Part shown: piece by piece, positions 34,409-44,428 of the stretch | Layout: every line of letters begins with the position of its first letter | How positions within the stretch are numbered: position 1 is the stretch's first letter | NCBI RefSeq assembly: GCF_900107105.1 | Contig: NZ_FNOT01000014.1 | Coordinates: forward strand, 1 to 64,000 | Length of the DNA: 64,000 bases | Direction: 5' to 3' | From: Geodermatophilus africanus | Lineage (GTDB): Bacteria > Actinomycetota > Actinomycetes > Mycobacteriales > Geodermatophilaceae | Translations under genes and position numbers: made by a program | Notes under the pieces: generated by a model | Databases searched by the model: none | What the model saw: only the letters and a program-made list of their open reading frames with translations | Told to the model about the DNA's origin: nothing

Positions 34409-37002
34409 GGATCGAGCGCTGGTCGTGGCTGGACCTGCGGCTCGCGCCCGCGGCGGCGACGGTCTGGACCGGCACCCTCGCCGCCCCGTTGCTGCCCGTC
34501 CCGCTGCTGGCCGGGGTGGCGGCGGGAGCCGTCCTGGCCGCGGTCGCGGTGTCCCAGCGCAGCCGGGCGCCGGCGGCGGTCGTGCTGCTGGGCGTCCTGG
34601 CGGCGCTCGCGGTCACCGCGGCCACGGCGGCGGTGCGGGAGTCGGCCCGGGAGGCCTCCCCGCTCGCCGGAGTGGCCGAAGGACGGCGGACGGTCGAGCT
34701 GGTCCTGGAGCTCGACGCCGACCCGACGGCGGTGCGCGGCGTGGGACCGCCTCGGGCCGTCGTCCAGGCCACCGTCACCGCGCTGGTGGACGGCGCAACG
34801 CACACCTCGCTGGACGACGCCGTGGTCCTCTTCGGCCCGGCCGACGAGTGGCGCGGCCTGCTCCCGGGCCAGGTGGTCCGGGTCCGGGCGGCGGCCGCCC
34901 CGGCTGCCGCGGAGGAGGGCCTGGTCGCGTGGCTGTCGGCGCGGGCGCCGCCGGTGCCGGTCGGGGAGCCCTCGGCGTGGCAGCGGGCCGCCGGAGGACT
35001 GCGGGAGGGGCTGCGCGAGGCCGCCGTCCGCCTCCTCGGGCCGCAGGCGGGCGGGCTGCTGCCGGGCCTGGTCGTCGGGGACACGCAGGCGATGGACCCG
35101 GTGCTCGTCGAGGACTTCCGGCGGGCGGGTCTGGCGCACCTGACGGCCGTGTCGGGCGCGAACGTGGCGATCGTGCTGGCGGGGGTGCTGGCGCCGCTGC
35201 GACGCCGGGCGGTCGACCGGCGGGTGCAGGCGCTGGTCGCGGTCCTCGCGCTGGCGGGGTTCGTGGTGCTCGCCCGGCCCAGCGCCAGCGTGGTCCGGGC
35301 GGCGGCCATGGGCGCGGTGACCCTGCTGGCGCTGGCCACCGGGCGGTCCCGCGCGGCGCTGCCGGCCCTCGGTGCCGCCGTCGTCGTGCTGCTGCTGGTC
35401 GACCCCGGTCTCGCCCGGGACGCCGGCTTCGCGCTCTCGGTGGCGGCCACCGCCGCCATCGTGCTGCTGGCGCCGGGCTGGTCCCGGCGGCTGCGCGCCC
35501 GCGGCTGGCCGCCGGTCCTGGCCGACGCGGTCGCGGTCGCCGCCGCTGCCGGGCTGGCCACCGCGCCGCTGGTGGCCGGGCTCTCCGGGCTGGTGAGCCC
35601 GGTGTCGCTGCCGGCCAACCTGCTCGCCGCGCCGGCCGTCGCCCCGGCCACCGTGCTCGGCCTGCTGGCTGCGCTCGCGCTCCCGGTGGTGCCGCCGTTG
35701 GGTGAGGCGCTGGTGTGGGTGGCCGGGTGGCCGGCGCGGTGGCTGGTCGTCGTGGCGCAGCGGGCGGCGGCGCTGCCCGAAGGTGCCACCGGCTGGCCGG
35801 CGGGCACCCGCGGCGCGGTGCTGCTGACGGTGCTGCTCCTGGTGTGCGGCTGGCTGCTGTGGCGCTTCCCCCGCGCCCGGCCGCTGGCCCTCGCCGCGCT
35901 CGTCGGCGTCGTGGTGCTCGGCTGGCCGCTGCGGCAGGTCACCCGCGGCTGGCCGCCCGAGCGGACGGTCCTCGTCGCCTGCGACGTCGGTCAGGGCGAC
36001 GCGCTGGTGGTCCCGACCGCGCCGGGGGAGGCGGTGCTCGTGGACGCCGGGCCCGACGTCGGTCCGGTCGACCGCTGCCTGGACCGGCTGGGCGTCGACA
36101 CGCTGCCCCTGGTGCTGGTCACCCACCTCGACGCCGACCACGTCGGGGGGCTGGCCGGAGCGCTGTCCGGGCGGGACGTCGGCGTCATCGCCACCGGCAC
36201 GCTCTCGCCCGCCGAGGACCGGGCCGGCGTCCTGGACGCGACGGTGCGGCGGGCCGGGGCCGAGCGCGCGGTGCTGGTCCCCGGCGACCGACGGACGGTC
36301 GGGACGGCCACCGTCGAGGTGCTCGCCCCGCCGCCGGAGGTCGCGACGGCCGCGGTCCCGGCCAACGACCTGTCGCTGGTGGTCCGGGTGACCCAACGCG
36401 GGATCCGGGTGCTGCTCACCGGCGACCTCGGCGGCGCGATGGAGGCCCGGATCCTCGCCCGCGGCGTCGACCTGCGGGCCGACGTGCTCAAGGTGCCGCA
36501 CCACGGCAGCGCCGACGCCGACCGCGGCTTCTTCGCCGCCACAGGAGCACGGGTCGCGCTGGTCTCGGTGGGCGCGGACAACACCTACGGGCACCCGACC
36601 GCCCGGGTGCTGTCCTGGCTGGCCCAGCAGGGCGTGCGGGTGCACCGCACCGACCGGGAGGGCGACCTGGCCGTCGTGGGCGACGCCGACGCGTGGGGGG
36701 CGGCCGTCCGCGGGCCGGACGACGGCGCCGCGGCGTCCGGTACAGCGACGGCCGGCACAGCGACGGCCGGCACAGCGGTAACCGGCGCAGCGGTGGAGCG
36801 GTCCCCGGAGACTGCGGTCGGCGGGCACGTGGCCGTCCGCGCGGGACGGCGGGAGCGTCGGTCCTGCGTGACACCATGCCGGTGTGGCCGCAGCACCCCC
36901 CGCACCGACCTCCCGCCTGCGCGCCGTGGTGGGGGAGGAGGAGCTGCTGCGCTCGCGCGCGGTCTCCGCCGTGCGGGCAGCCGTGCTCGAGAACCACCCT
37001 GA
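34405..37002 (+). CDS. comEC: ComEC/Rec2 DNA uptake channel
   Basis: 865 aa. The N-terminal half is a competence-domain membrane channel (LVVGDTQAMDPVLVEDFRRAGLAHLTAVSGANVAIV is its conserved loop). The C-terminal metallo-beta-lactamase domain has VGQGDALVV, VTHLDADHVGG (HxDxDH), LLTGDLG and VPHHGSADA. About 100 extra residues follow, including a 15-base tandem repeat (near 36737-36790, GTATA units). The frame stays open 119 bases into holA, an unusually long overlap. Confidence 0.9.
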   Translation: MRIERWSWLDLRLAPAAATVWTGTLAAPLLPVPLLAGVAAGAVLAAVAVSQRSRAPAAVVLLGVLAALAVTAATAAVRESAREASPLAGVAEGRRTVELVLELDADPTAVRGVGPPRAVVQATVTALVDGATHTSLDDAVVLFGPADEWRGLLPGQVVRVRAAAAPAAAEEGLVAWLSARAPPVPVGEPSAWQRAAGGLREGLREAAVRLLGPQAGGLLPGLVVGDTQAMDPVLVEDFRRAGLAHLTAVSGANVAIVLAGVLAPLRRRAVDRRVQALVAVLALAGFVVLARPSASVVRAAAMGAVTLLALATGRSRAALPALGAAVVVLLLVDPGLARDAGFALSVAATAAIVLLAPGWSRRLRARGWPPVLADAVAVAAAAGLATAPLVAGLSGLVSPVSLPANLLAAPAVAPATVLGLLAALALPVVPPLGEALVWVAGWPARWLVVVAQRAAALPEGATGWPAGTRGAVLLTVLLLVCGWLLWRFPRARPLALAALVGVVVLGWPLRQVTRGWPPERTVLVACDVGQGDALVVPTAPGEAVLVDAGPDVGPVDRCLDRLGVDTLPLVLVTHLDADHVGGLAGALSGRDVGVIATGTLSPAEDRAGVLDATVRRAGAERAVLVPGDRRTVGTATVEVLAPPPEVATAAVPANDLSLVVRVTQRGIRVLLTGDLGGAMEARILARGVDLRADVLKVPHHGSADADRGFFAATGARVALVSVGADNTYGHPTARVLSWLAQQGVRVHRTDREGDLAVVGDADAWGAAVRGPDDGAAASGTATAGTATAGTAVTGAAVERSPETAVGGHVAVRAGRRERRSCVTPCRCGRSTPRTDLPPARRGGGGGAAALARGLRRAGSRAREPP

Positions 37003-37876
37003 CGCCGAGCTGCACGACCTGCCGGCGCAGGGGCTGCCCGTCGGCCAGCTGGCCGACGTCCTGGCGCCCTCGCTGTTCGGCGCGCACCGGCTGGTCGTCG
37101 TCACCGGTGTGCACGAGGCCGCCGGAGCCCTCGTCGAGGCGCTCACCGGCTACACGAAGGACCCCGACCCGGACCTGACGCTGGTCATCGTCCACTCCGG
37201 CGGCAAGCGCAACGAGGCGCTGGTCAAGGCGTTCACCGCCGCGGGAGCTGCCGTCGACGACTGCCCCCGGATCAGTTCGGTGGGGGACCGGATCGGCTTC
37301 GTGCGCAACGAGGTGCGCTCGGTGGGCGGCCGGATCACCCCGGACGCCGCCTCGGCGCTGGTCGAGGCGATCGGCGCGGACCTGCGGCAGCTCTCGTCGG
37401 CCGCCACGCAGCTGGTCTCGGACTTCGGCGGCACGGTCGACGCCGACGCCGTCGCGCGGTTCCACCGCGGGCAGGCCGAGGTCACCGGCTTCACCGTCGC
37501 CGAGCGGGTGCTGGTCGGCGACCGGCAGGGCTCGCTGGAGATGCTGCGGTGGGCCCTGCAGCGCGGCGTCGCGCACGTCCTCATCGCCGACGCCATCGCC
37601 GACGGGGTGCGGACGGCAGCCCGCGTCTCCTCGGTGCGCAGCTCCAACCCCGGCGACCTCGCCCGCACGCTGAAGATGCCGCCGTGGAAGGTCAAGCGGG
37701 CGCAGTCGCAGGCGCGCGGCTGGAGCATCGACGGCCTGCAGCAGGCGATCGGCGTGGCCGCCGAGCTCAACGCCGACGTCAAGGGCGCCGCGGCGAGCGC
37801 CGACTACGCGCTGGAACGGGCGATCCGGCGGATCGTCACCATCCGCCGGGAGACCGGCCGCGGCGTCCGCGGCTGA
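36884..37876 (+). CDS. holA: DNA polymerase III delta subunit
   Basis: Clamp-loader subunit that opens the beta ring. 330 aa. VVGEEELLRSRAVSAV at the start, then the AAA+-like LVVVTGVHEA and domain III FTVAERVLVGDRQGSLEMLRWALQRGVAHVLI. GTG start chosen because the conserved VGEEELL text begins about 14 residues in. Its first 119 bases overlap the comEC frame. Followed by a nested hairpin repeat and convergent rpsT. Confidence 0.92.
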   Translation: MAAAPPAPTSRLRAVVGEEELLRSRAVSAVRAAVLENHPDAELHDLPAQGLPVGQLADVLAPSLFGAHRLVVVTGVHEAAGALVEALTGYTKDPDPDLTLVIVHSGGKRNEALVKAFTAAGAAVDDCPRISSVGDRIGFVRNEVRSVGGRITPDAASALVEAIGADLRQLSSAATQLVSDFGGTVDADAVARFHRGQAEVTGFTVAERVLVGDRQGSLEMLRWALQRGVAHVLIADAIADGVRTAARVSSVRSSNPGDLARTLKMPPWKVKRAQSQARGWSIDGLQQAIGVAAELNADVKGAAASADYALERAIRRIVTIRRETGRGVRG

Positions 37877-37880
37877 GAGA

Positions 37881-38005
37881 GGACCCCTCTGCCCCCCACC
37901 GCTCGTCGGAGGACCCCGTCCCCCTCACCCCTCGCCACCTCGGGGCGGGACCCGGGACGGCGCCTGAGCCTCCGGACGGGGCGTGCGGGACTCGTGCAGG
38001 AGGCC
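37881..38005. terminator. nested hairpin repeat between holA and rpsT
   Basis: Inner copy: GGACCCCGTCC (37911-37921) with GGACGGGGC (37974-37982) around CACCCCTCGCCACCTCGGGGCGGG. Outer left arm GGACCCCTCTGC (37881-37892) breaks off at a GCTCG loop; the matching right arm GCAGGAGGCC (37996-38005) is imperfect. Confidence 0.55.
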
Positions 38006-38024
38006 CACAGACCCCACCGGAACG

Positions 38025-38062
38025 CGACGAGCCCCCGTCCCGCAGGGGGAGGGGGCTCGTCG
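38025..38062 (-). terminator. rpsT terminator
   Basis: Perfect 12-base stem CGACGAGCCCCC (38025-38036) with 38051-38062, 26 bases past the rpsT stop on the minus strand. Confidence 0.8.
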
Positions 38063-38088
38063 GACGGCCGCGCGGACGCGGCCGGAGG

Positions 38089-38355
38089 TCAGCTGGAGAG
38101 GCCCGACAGCTGCTTGGCCATGCCCGACTTGCGGTTCGCGGCCTGGTTCTTGTGGATGACGCCCTTGCTGGCGGCCTTGTCCAGCGCCTTGCTGGCGGTC
38201 TGCAGCGCGGTCGTCGCGGCCGCGGCGTCCCCGGTGGCAGCGGCCGCGCGGAAGCGGCGGACGGCCGTCTTCAGGGCGGACTTGACGGCGACGTTGCGCT
38301 GGCGCGCCTTCTCGTTCGTCTTGTTCCGCTTGATCTGGGACTTGATGTTCGCCAC
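38089..38355 (-). CDS. rpsT: 30S ribosomal protein S20
   Basis: 88 aa. [20 protein letters not shown] and [22 protein letters not shown] are the rRNA-binding helical signature. GTG start. Convergent with holA, the usual actinobacterial arrangement. Confidence 0.97.
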   Translation of the reverse strand: MANIKSQIKRNKTNEKARQRNVAVKSALKTAVRRFRAAAATGDAAAATTALQTASKALDKAASKGVIHKNQAANRKSGMAKQLSGLSS

Positions 38356-38489
38356 GCGTGAGCCTCGGGTGTCTCTCGGAGGGGGTGCTTCTGGACAGTG
38401 CGTCCGGACGGCGTGCGTCAGCGGACCGGTCTGCCAAGATACCAGCGTCGTCGGCCCGCCCCAACCCGCGGTCGGTCCGGCCGCGCAGG

Positions 38490-39539
38490 TCACAGCGGCC
38501 GGGCGAGGCCGGCGTCCACCCGCTGCCGTGCCCAGGCCAGGGCGGCATCGTGGAACCGGCGCTGGAAGTCCCGCACGGTCGGCAGCCCGGGCAGCGGTGG
38601 CCGCCGCATCTCCTGCGCCCAGGTCCCGGTCAGCGCGAGCAGCAGGTCGGTCACGTCGGCGGGATCGGCTGCCGCCACGACCGGGGAGTCCGCCACCAGC
38701 AGCTCCGGGTCCACACCGCCGTGCACCGCGAGGTCCAGGGCGAACAGCACGGTGTCCACCCACGCTGCACCGCGGGCCGCCCACGGCCAGTCGACGAGGG
38801 ACACGGTGCCGTCCGCGGTGACCAGCAGGTTGTCGGCGCGCACGTCGAGGTGGACCAGCGTCTCCCCGGACAGCCCGCCCGAGGCGGTCAGCCGGCCGGA
38901 CACGGCCGCCAGCCGGTCGAGGTGCCCGCGCTCCCAGGGATCCAGATCGGCGGGCGGCCGTGCGGCCAGCGCGCGCCACGCGGTCAGCTGACCGGCGAGC
39001 CGGTCGGGGACGGACGGCAGCCCCGGCACCGGGCACGGGGTGGCGGCCCGGGCCAGGTCGGTGAGGACCGGCACGACCCGCGCCGCGGCCGCCGGTGTCC
39101 ACGGCAGGGCCGGCGGCTCCCCGGGCACCGCGTCGAACAGCAGCGCCACCCAGACGTCGCCGCCGACGTCCCGCTCGGTCCACCAGCGCAGCCGCGGTGC
39201 GGGGAGGTCCGGCGGCAGCGCCGCGGCAACCCTGGCCTCGGTCCGGTGCAGGTCGGGGGTGTCCGGGTTCAGCGGCGTGCCGACCGCCTTGCAGAAGGCC
39301 CGCGTCCCGTCGGCGCAGGTCAGCACGGCCGCGGTCCCAGGGGAGAAGCCCCCGGTGCAGCCGGTCACGGTGACCACGGGCGAGCCGAGCGCCGCCTCGA
39401 CGTCCGCGCGCAGCGGGGCGGGCAGGTCCGGGTAGGGCAGGCGGGGGCTGCCCGCAGGGGTCGTGGCAGCACTGTCGGCGAGCGCCGCCTGGCAGGCAAT
39501 CGCCTCACCGGTCCCGCTGCCGTGGGACGATGGGGGCAC
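38490..39539 (-). CDS. phosphotransferase-family protein (APH/choline kinase fold)
   Basis: About 349 aa. [19 protein letters not shown] is the nucleotide loop, [30 protein letters not shown] is the Brenner motif plus DxD metal site (HxDxxxxN), and ALDLAVHGG follows. Such proteins in actinobacteria are often annotated as aminoglycoside phosphotransferases without resistance evidence; substrate unknown. The start is uncertain: GTG 39539 is the last one before lepA and leaves only one base between the two divergent start codons. Confidence 0.75.
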   Translation of the reverse strand: MPPSSHGSGTGEAIACQAALADSAATTPAGSPRLPYPDLPAPLRADVEAALGSPVVTVTGCTGGFSPGTAAVLTCADGTRAFCKAVGTPLNPDTPDLHRTEARVAAALPPDLPAPRLRWWTERDVGGDVWVALLFDAVPGEPPALPWTPAAAARVVPVLTDLARAATPCPVPGLPSVPDRLAGQLTAWRALAARPPADLDPWERGHLDRLAAVSGRLTASGGLSGETLVHLDVRADNLLVTADGTVSLVDWPWAARGAAWVDTVLFALDLAVHGGVDPELLVADSPVVAAADPADVTDLLLALTGTWAQEMRRPPLPGLPTVRDFQRRFHDAALAWARQRVDAGLARPL

Positions 39540-39540
39540 T

Positions 39541-41370
39541 GTGACGACTCCCGCCTCCACCGACCCGGCCCGCATCCGGAACTTCTGCATCATCGCCCAC
39601 ATCGACCACGGCAAGTCGACGCTGGCCGACCGGATGCTCGAGGTCACCGGGGTCATCGAGGCGCGGCAGATGCGTGCCCAGTACCTCGACCGGATGGACA
39701 TCGAGCGCGAACGCGGCATCACCATCAAGGCGCAGAACGTGCGCCTGCCCTGGCAGGTCGGGGGCACCGAGTACGTCCTCGACATGATCGACACCCCCGG
39801 CCACGTCGACTTCACCTACGAGGTGTCCCGGTCGCTGGCCGCGTGCGAGGGCGCCGTGCTGCTGGTCGACGCCGCGCAGGGGATCGAGGCCCAGACGCTG
39901 GCCAACCTGTACCTGGCGCTGGAGAACGACCTCACGATCATCCCGGTGCTCAACAAGATCGACCTGCCCGCGGCCCAGCCCGAGAAGTACGCGGCCGAGA
40001 TCGCGCACATCATCGGCTGCGACCCCGACGAGGTCCTCAGGGTCAGCGGCAAGACCGGCGAGGGCGTGCCCGAGCTGCTCGACCAGATCGTCGCGCAGAT
40101 CCCGGCCCCGGTCGGCGACGCCGAGGCCCCGGCCCGGGCGATGATCTTCGACAGCGTCTACGACATCTACCGCGGCGTCATCACCTACGTGCGGGTCGTC
40201 GACGGCCGCATCTCCAGCCGCGAGCGCATCAAGATGATGTCGACCGGCGCCGTCCACGAGCTGCTCGAGATCGGCGTCATCTCCCCCGAGCCCAAGCCGG
40301 TCGACGGCCTCGGCGTCGGCGAGGTCGGCTACTTCATCACCGGTGTGAAGGACGTCCGGCAGTCCCGCGTCGGCGACACCGTCACGCTGCAGCACAAGCC
40401 GGCCGCCGAGCCGATCGGCGGCTACAGCGACCCCAAGCCGATGGTCTACTCCGGCCTCTACCCGATCGACGGCAGCGAGTACCCGTTGCTGCGCGAGGCG
40501 CTGGACAAGCTGCTGCTGAACGACGCCGCGCTGACCTACGAGCCGGAGACCTCCGCCGCACTCGGGTTCGGGTTCCGCGTCGGCTTCCTCGGCCTGCTGC
40601 ACTTGGAGATCGTCCGCGAGCGGCTGGAGCGCGAGGCCGGCATCAGCCTCATCTCCACCGCGCCGAACGTCGTCTACCGGGTGGTCATGGAGGACGGCTC
40701 GGAGATCACCGTGACCAACCCCAGCGACTGGCCCGAGGGCAAGATCGACAAGGTCTTCGAGCCGATCGTCAACGCGACGATCATCGCGCCCAGCGACTAC
40801 ACCGGCACCATCATGGAGCTCTGCCAGAGCCGCCGCGGGCAGCTCGGCGGCATGGACTACCTGAGCGAGTCGCGGGTCGAGCTGCGCTACACGCTGCCCC
40901 TCGGCGAGATCATCTTCGACTTCTTCGACGCGCTGAAGTCGCGCACCCGCGGCTACGCCAGCCTCGACTACGCCGAGGCCGGCGAGCAGGAGTCGTCGCT
41001 GGTCAAGGTGGACATCCTGCTGCAGGGCGAGGCCGTCGACGCGTTCAGCGCCATCGTGCACAAGGACAAGGCCTACAGCTACGGCGTGATGATGGCCGGC
41101 AAGCTGCGCGAGCTCATCCCGCGGCAGCAGTTCGAGGTGCCGATCCAGGCCGCCGTCGGCTCCCGGGTCATCGCCCGCGAGACGGTCCGCGCCATCCGCA
41201 AGGACGTCCTCGCCAAGTGCTACGGCGGTGACATCACCCGCAAGCGGAAGCTGCTGGAGAAGCAGAAGGAGGGCAAGAAGCGGATGAAGATGGTCGGCCG
41301 CGTCGAGGTCCCCCAGGAGGCCTTCGTGGCCGCGCTCTCCACCAACGAGTCCACCGCCTCCAAGAAGTGA
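39541..41370 (+). CDS. lepA: elongation factor 4 (LepA)
   Basis: Ribosomal GTPase that remodels stalled or assembling ribosomes. 609 aa. [10 protein letters not shown] (P-loop), [24 protein letters not shown], then EF-G-like domains and the unique C-terminal domain ([36 protein letters not shown]). GTG start because [23 protein letters not shown] aligns with the family. Overlaps the following MOSC gene (GTGA). Confidence 0.96.
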   Translation: MTTPASTDPARIRNFCIIAHIDHGKSTLADRMLEVTGVIEARQMRAQYLDRMDIERERGITIKAQNVRLPWQVGGTEYVLDMIDTPGHVDFTYEVSRSLAACEGAVLLVDAAQGIEAQTLANLYLALENDLTIIPVLNKIDLPAAQPEKYAAEIAHIIGCDPDEVLRVSGKTGEGVPELLDQIVAQIPAPVGDAEAPARAMIFDSVYDIYRGVITYVRVVDGRISSRERIKMMSTGAVHELLEIGVISPEPKPVDGLGVGEVGYFITGVKDVRQSRVGDTVTLQHKPAAEPIGGYSDPKPMVYSGLYPIDGSEYPLLREALDKLLLNDAALTYEPETSAALGFGFRVGFLGLLHLEIVRERLEREAGISLISTAPNVVYRVVMEDGSEITVTNPSDWPEGKIDKVFEPIVNATIIAPSDYTGTIMELCQSRRGQLGGMDYLSESRVELRYTLPLGEIIFDFFDALKSRTRGYASLDYAEAGEQESSLVKVDILLQGEAVDAFSAIVHKDKAYSYGVMMAGKLRELIPRQQFEVPIQAAVGSRVIARETVRAIRKDVLAKCYGGDITRKRKLLEKQKEGKKRMKMVGRVEVPQEAFVAALSTNESTASKK

Positions 41371-42014
41371 CCCGCGGCCGCCTCGACGCGGTCTGCGTCT
41401 CCGGCTCCGACCTGCTCCCGCTGCCCGGCCGTCGTCCCAACCGGAGCGGCATCGACAAGCGGCCGGTTCCTGGGCGGGTCGCCGTCCACCCGCTCGGCCT
41501 GGACGGCGACGTCCAGGTCAACCGCAAATACCACGGCGGCGAGGGGCAGGCGGTCTACGCCTACGCGCAGGAAGACGCCGACTGGTGGTCCGCCGAGCTC
41601 GACCGCGAGCTGCCGGCCGGCCGATTCGGCGAGAACCTGCGAACGACGGGTGTCGACCTCACCGGCGCGGTGCTCGGTGAGCGGTGGCGGGTCGGGACGG
41701 CGCTGCTCGAGGTGACCGCCTGCCGCATCCCGTGCGCCAACTTCGAGCGGTTCTGGGGCGTGCCCAAGCTGGTCCGGCGGTTCACCGCCCACGGGGCCAG
41801 CGGCGCCTACCTGCGGGTGCTCGAGACCGGGGACGTCGGCGCGGGGGACGCCGTCGAGGTGGTCGCCCGTCCCGACCACGGCGTCACCGTCGGCCTCCTG
41901 TTCCGGGCGACGACGACGCAACGGCACCGGCTGCCCGAGATCGCGCCCGCCCTCGGCCACCTCCCGCTCAAGGACCAGCCGAAGCTCGCCGCGAGGATCG
42001 CCGCCACGGCCTGA
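41367..42014 (+). CDS. MOSC domain protein
   Basis: 215 aa. [45 protein letters not shown] and the conserved cysteine in [16 protein letters not shown] define a stand-alone MOSC domain, related to molybdenum cofactor sulfurase C-termini and YiiM-type molybdo-enzymes. It probably handles Moco-linked sulfur or reduces N-hydroxylated compounds. GTG start overlaps the lepA stop. Confidence 0.88.
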   Translation: MTRGRLDAVCVSGSDLLPLPGRRPNRSGIDKRPVPGRVAVHPLGLDGDVQVNRKYHGGEGQAVYAYAQEDADWWSAELDRELPAGRFGENLRTTGVDLTGAVLGERWRVGTALLEVTACRIPCANFERFWGVPKLVRRFTAHGASGAYLRVLETGDVGAGDAVEVVARPDHGVTVGLLFRATTTQRHRLPEIAPALGHLPLKDQPKLAARIAATA

Positions 42015-42093
42015 CCGGGCCCCTCGCCCCTTACCGTGCCCCGGGCTGCGCTTCACCATCGGGGATTGCTCACGGCTTCCCCCGGAGGTACCG

Positions 42094-43896
42094 ATGGCAC
42101 CAGCACCGTCCCCCACCGGCGTCCTGGTGCAGCGACGCGGGTCCCCGGACGTCGACGTCCTCGTCGTGGGCGCCGGCCCGACCGGCCTCACGCTCGCCTG
42201 CGACCTGCGCCGCCGCGGCCTGGCCGTCCGGGTGGTCGAGCGGCTGCCGCAGCCCGAGCTCAAGTCGCGCGGCAAGGGCGTGCAGCCACGCACCCTCGAG
42301 GTCCTCGACGACCTGGGCGTCGTCGACCGTGTGCTCGAGGCCGGCTGGTCCCGGGACCTGCGGGTGCGCTGGTACGTCCAGCGGGAGCTGCTCGTCGACC
42401 TGCGGTTGCCCGGCCGCGACCCGCTGCTCGACATCCCGCACCCGAACCTCGTGCTCATCCCGCAGTGGCGCACCGAGGAGGTGCTGCGCGAGCGGCTGAC
42501 GGAGCTGGGCGGGGCGGTCGAGTTGGGCCGCGAGCTGGTGGACCTGGAGCAGCAGGAGGACGGCGTCCTCGCCCGCGTGGCGACGTCCCCCGACGGCGCC
42601 GGCGAGACGATCCGGGCCGGCTGGGTGGTGGGCTGCGACGGCGGCCACAGCCGGGTCCGGGAGCTGCTGGCGATGGCGCTGGAGGGGGAGTCGCGCGAGG
42701 AGCGCTTCCTGTTCGGCGACGTCGAGGTCGACGGGCTGGAGCCGGCCGACAGCGGGTACGTGTGGTTCGACGGCGGGCAGTACCTCGCGGCCAGCCCGTT
42801 CCGCGGCCTGCGCTCGTGGCAGGTGCAGGCCAGCCTGCCGGCCGGGACCGAGGAGCCGGGGTCGCTGGAGCTGCTGCAGCGGCTGTTCACCGAGCGCAGC
42901 GGGCTGACGCACGTCCGCCTCTCCTCCCCGACCTGGCTGTCCACCTGGCACAGCAACGTGCGGCTGGTCGACCGCTACCGCGTGGGCCGGGTGTTCGTGG
43001 CCGGCGACGCCGCGCACCTGCACAGCCCGGTCGGCGGACAGGGGATGAACACCGGCATCCAGGACGCGTACAACCTCGGCTGGAAGCTGGGGCTGGTGGT
43101 CCGGGGCCGCGCATCCGACCGCCTCCTCGACACCTACGAGGAGGAGCGCCGGCCGATCGCGGCGGCGGTCCTCAGCGGCAGCGACCTCGGGTACCGGGCG
43201 GTCTTCGGCGCCGACCCGCTGACCACCTTGCTGCGCGAGCACGTCCTGACCCCCGCACTGCGGGTGCCGGCCGTGCAGCGGGCCATCCTCGGCGGCGTCA
43301 GCGAGCTGGACCTGAACTACCGGGAGAGCTCCCTGGCGGAGGAGCACGGCACTCCGCTGAGCGCCACCCGGTGGAGGCCCGGCCACGACGACGAGCGCGC
43401 CGACGCGGCGGACCGGCTCCACTTCGCACGGGGCGTCCACGCGGGCGACCGGGCCCCCGACGGCGCCCTCCAGGACGCGGCCACCGGGCAGCCCACCCGG
43501 CTGTTCGACGCCTTCCGCGGCCCGCACGCCACCCTCCTGCTCTTCGACGGCGAGGCCCCCACCGACGACGGCTACACCGCGCTCGCCACGATTGCCGACG
43601 GCGTCGAGCGGCGGTCCGGCGCCGACCTCCGCCCGTGGGTGGTGGTGTGGGGACGTCGGCTGCCCGCCGGACTGGCCGGGCGGCGGGTGCTCCTGGACCC
43701 GGACGGCGAGACGCACCGGCGCTACGGCGCGACCGCCGAGGCCCTGTACCTGGTCCGCCCGGACGGCTACGTCGGGCTGCGCGCCCAGCCGGCCGCGGAG
43801 GACGTCCCCGCGCGGTACCTGGAGCGACTGTCCGGCCGCGCCGCCGCCGACGTCCCGCAGCCGGCGACCGCCTCCCCGACGGGGACGCCCGGGTGA
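42094..43896 (+). CDS. FAD-dependent aromatic-ring monooxygenase-like protein
   Basis: 600 aa. FAD-binding VVGAGPTGLTLACDLRRRGLAVRVVER near residue 25, WVVGCDGGHSRVRELL (DG motif) and VFVAGDAAHLHSPVGGQGMNTGIQDAYNLGWKL (GD motif) place it in the phenol hydroxylase / PheA-TfdB branch; the last 160 residues are the thioredoxin-like domain of that group. It would hydroxylate an aromatic with NAD(P)H; substrate unknown. GGAGG site before the ATG. Confidence 0.88.
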   Translation: MAPAPSPTGVLVQRRGSPDVDVLVVGAGPTGLTLACDLRRRGLAVRVVERLPQPELKSRGKGVQPRTLEVLDDLGVVDRVLEAGWSRDLRVRWYVQRELLVDLRLPGRDPLLDIPHPNLVLIPQWRTEEVLRERLTELGGAVELGRELVDLEQQEDGVLARVATSPDGAGETIRAGWVVGCDGGHSRVRELLAMALEGESREERFLFGDVEVDGLEPADSGYVWFDGGQYLAASPFRGLRSWQVQASLPAGTEEPGSLELLQRLFTERSGLTHVRLSSPTWLSTWHSNVRLVDRYRVGRVFVAGDAAHLHSPVGGQGMNTGIQDAYNLGWKLGLVVRGRASDRLLDTYEEERRPIAAAVLSGSDLGYRAVFGADPLTTLLREHVLTPALRVPAVQRAILGGVSELDLNYRESSLAEEHGTPLSATRWRPGHDDERADAADRLHFARGVHAGDRAPDGALQDAATGQPTRLFDAFRGPHATLLLFDGEAPTDDGYTALATIADGVERRSGADLRPWVVVWGRRLPAGLAGRRVLLDPDGETHRRYGATAEALYLVRPDGYVGLRAQPAAEDVPARYLERLSGRAAADVPQPATASPTGTPG

Positions 43897-43966
43897 GGCC
43901 GGCGGGCCGGCCCGCGTCCCGCCCGCCGCCCTGACCAGGTCCGTCCGCCCGCCCGGTGTGGGCTGT

Positions 43967-44377
43967 TCAGTGCAGCCACGGCGCGAAGGACAGTCCCACG
44001 ACGAGCCCCTCGGAGGACTGCAGCCGGGCGACCGTCTGGCCCCACGGTTCGGTCCGCGCCCCGTGCAGCAGCCGGTGGCCGGCGGCCGCCAGTTCCGCCG
44101 CGCCGTCGGCGACCGCAGCGGGGTCGGCGAGCTCGAATTCAATGCTGGCCTGCGGCACCGGGTGGCCGGCCGGCCAGGTGCGCTCCCCGAAGCAGGCGAC
44201 CGCCGCCTCGGCGAGCGGCCACACGCCGAAGTGCTTGCTGCCGCCGATGTGCTCGCTGGCGTAGTACTCGCCCTCGAGGCGCTCGAGCGGCAGCCCGAGG
44301 GCGTCCACGTACAGCCGCCGGCTCTCCACCGGGTCGGGTGCGATGACGCTGATGCTGGCGACGAAGAGGATCTCCAC
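43967..44377 (-). CDS. VOC family (glyoxalase-like) protein
   Basis: 136 aa in two beta-alpha-beta-beta-beta modules: ISVIAPDPVESRRLYVDALGLPLERLEGEYY and the second half with ARTEPWGQTVARLQSSEGLVVGLSFAPW. Typical metal ligands are not certain; may be a dioxygenase or resistance-type member. GTG start. Probably independent of the Clp-N gene upstream. Confidence 0.8.
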   Translation of the reverse strand: MEILFVASISVIAPDPVESRRLYVDALGLPLERLEGEYYASEHIGGSKHFGVWPLAEAAVACFGERTWPAGHPVPQASIEFELADPAAVADGAAELAAAGHRLLHGARTEPWGQTVARLQSSEGLVVGLSFAPWLH

Positions 44378-44428
44378 GGCGGCACCGTCCCACCGGAGGG
44401 TGACAGGGCCCTGCAGGAGGGTCCTGCT

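Noticed and set aside
44413-44427. A 6-bp stem GCAGGA/TCCTGC just before the Clp-N stop as a further member of the hairpin family
   Set aside because: The stem is too short and lacks the CTCGCAGGCTCG loop.
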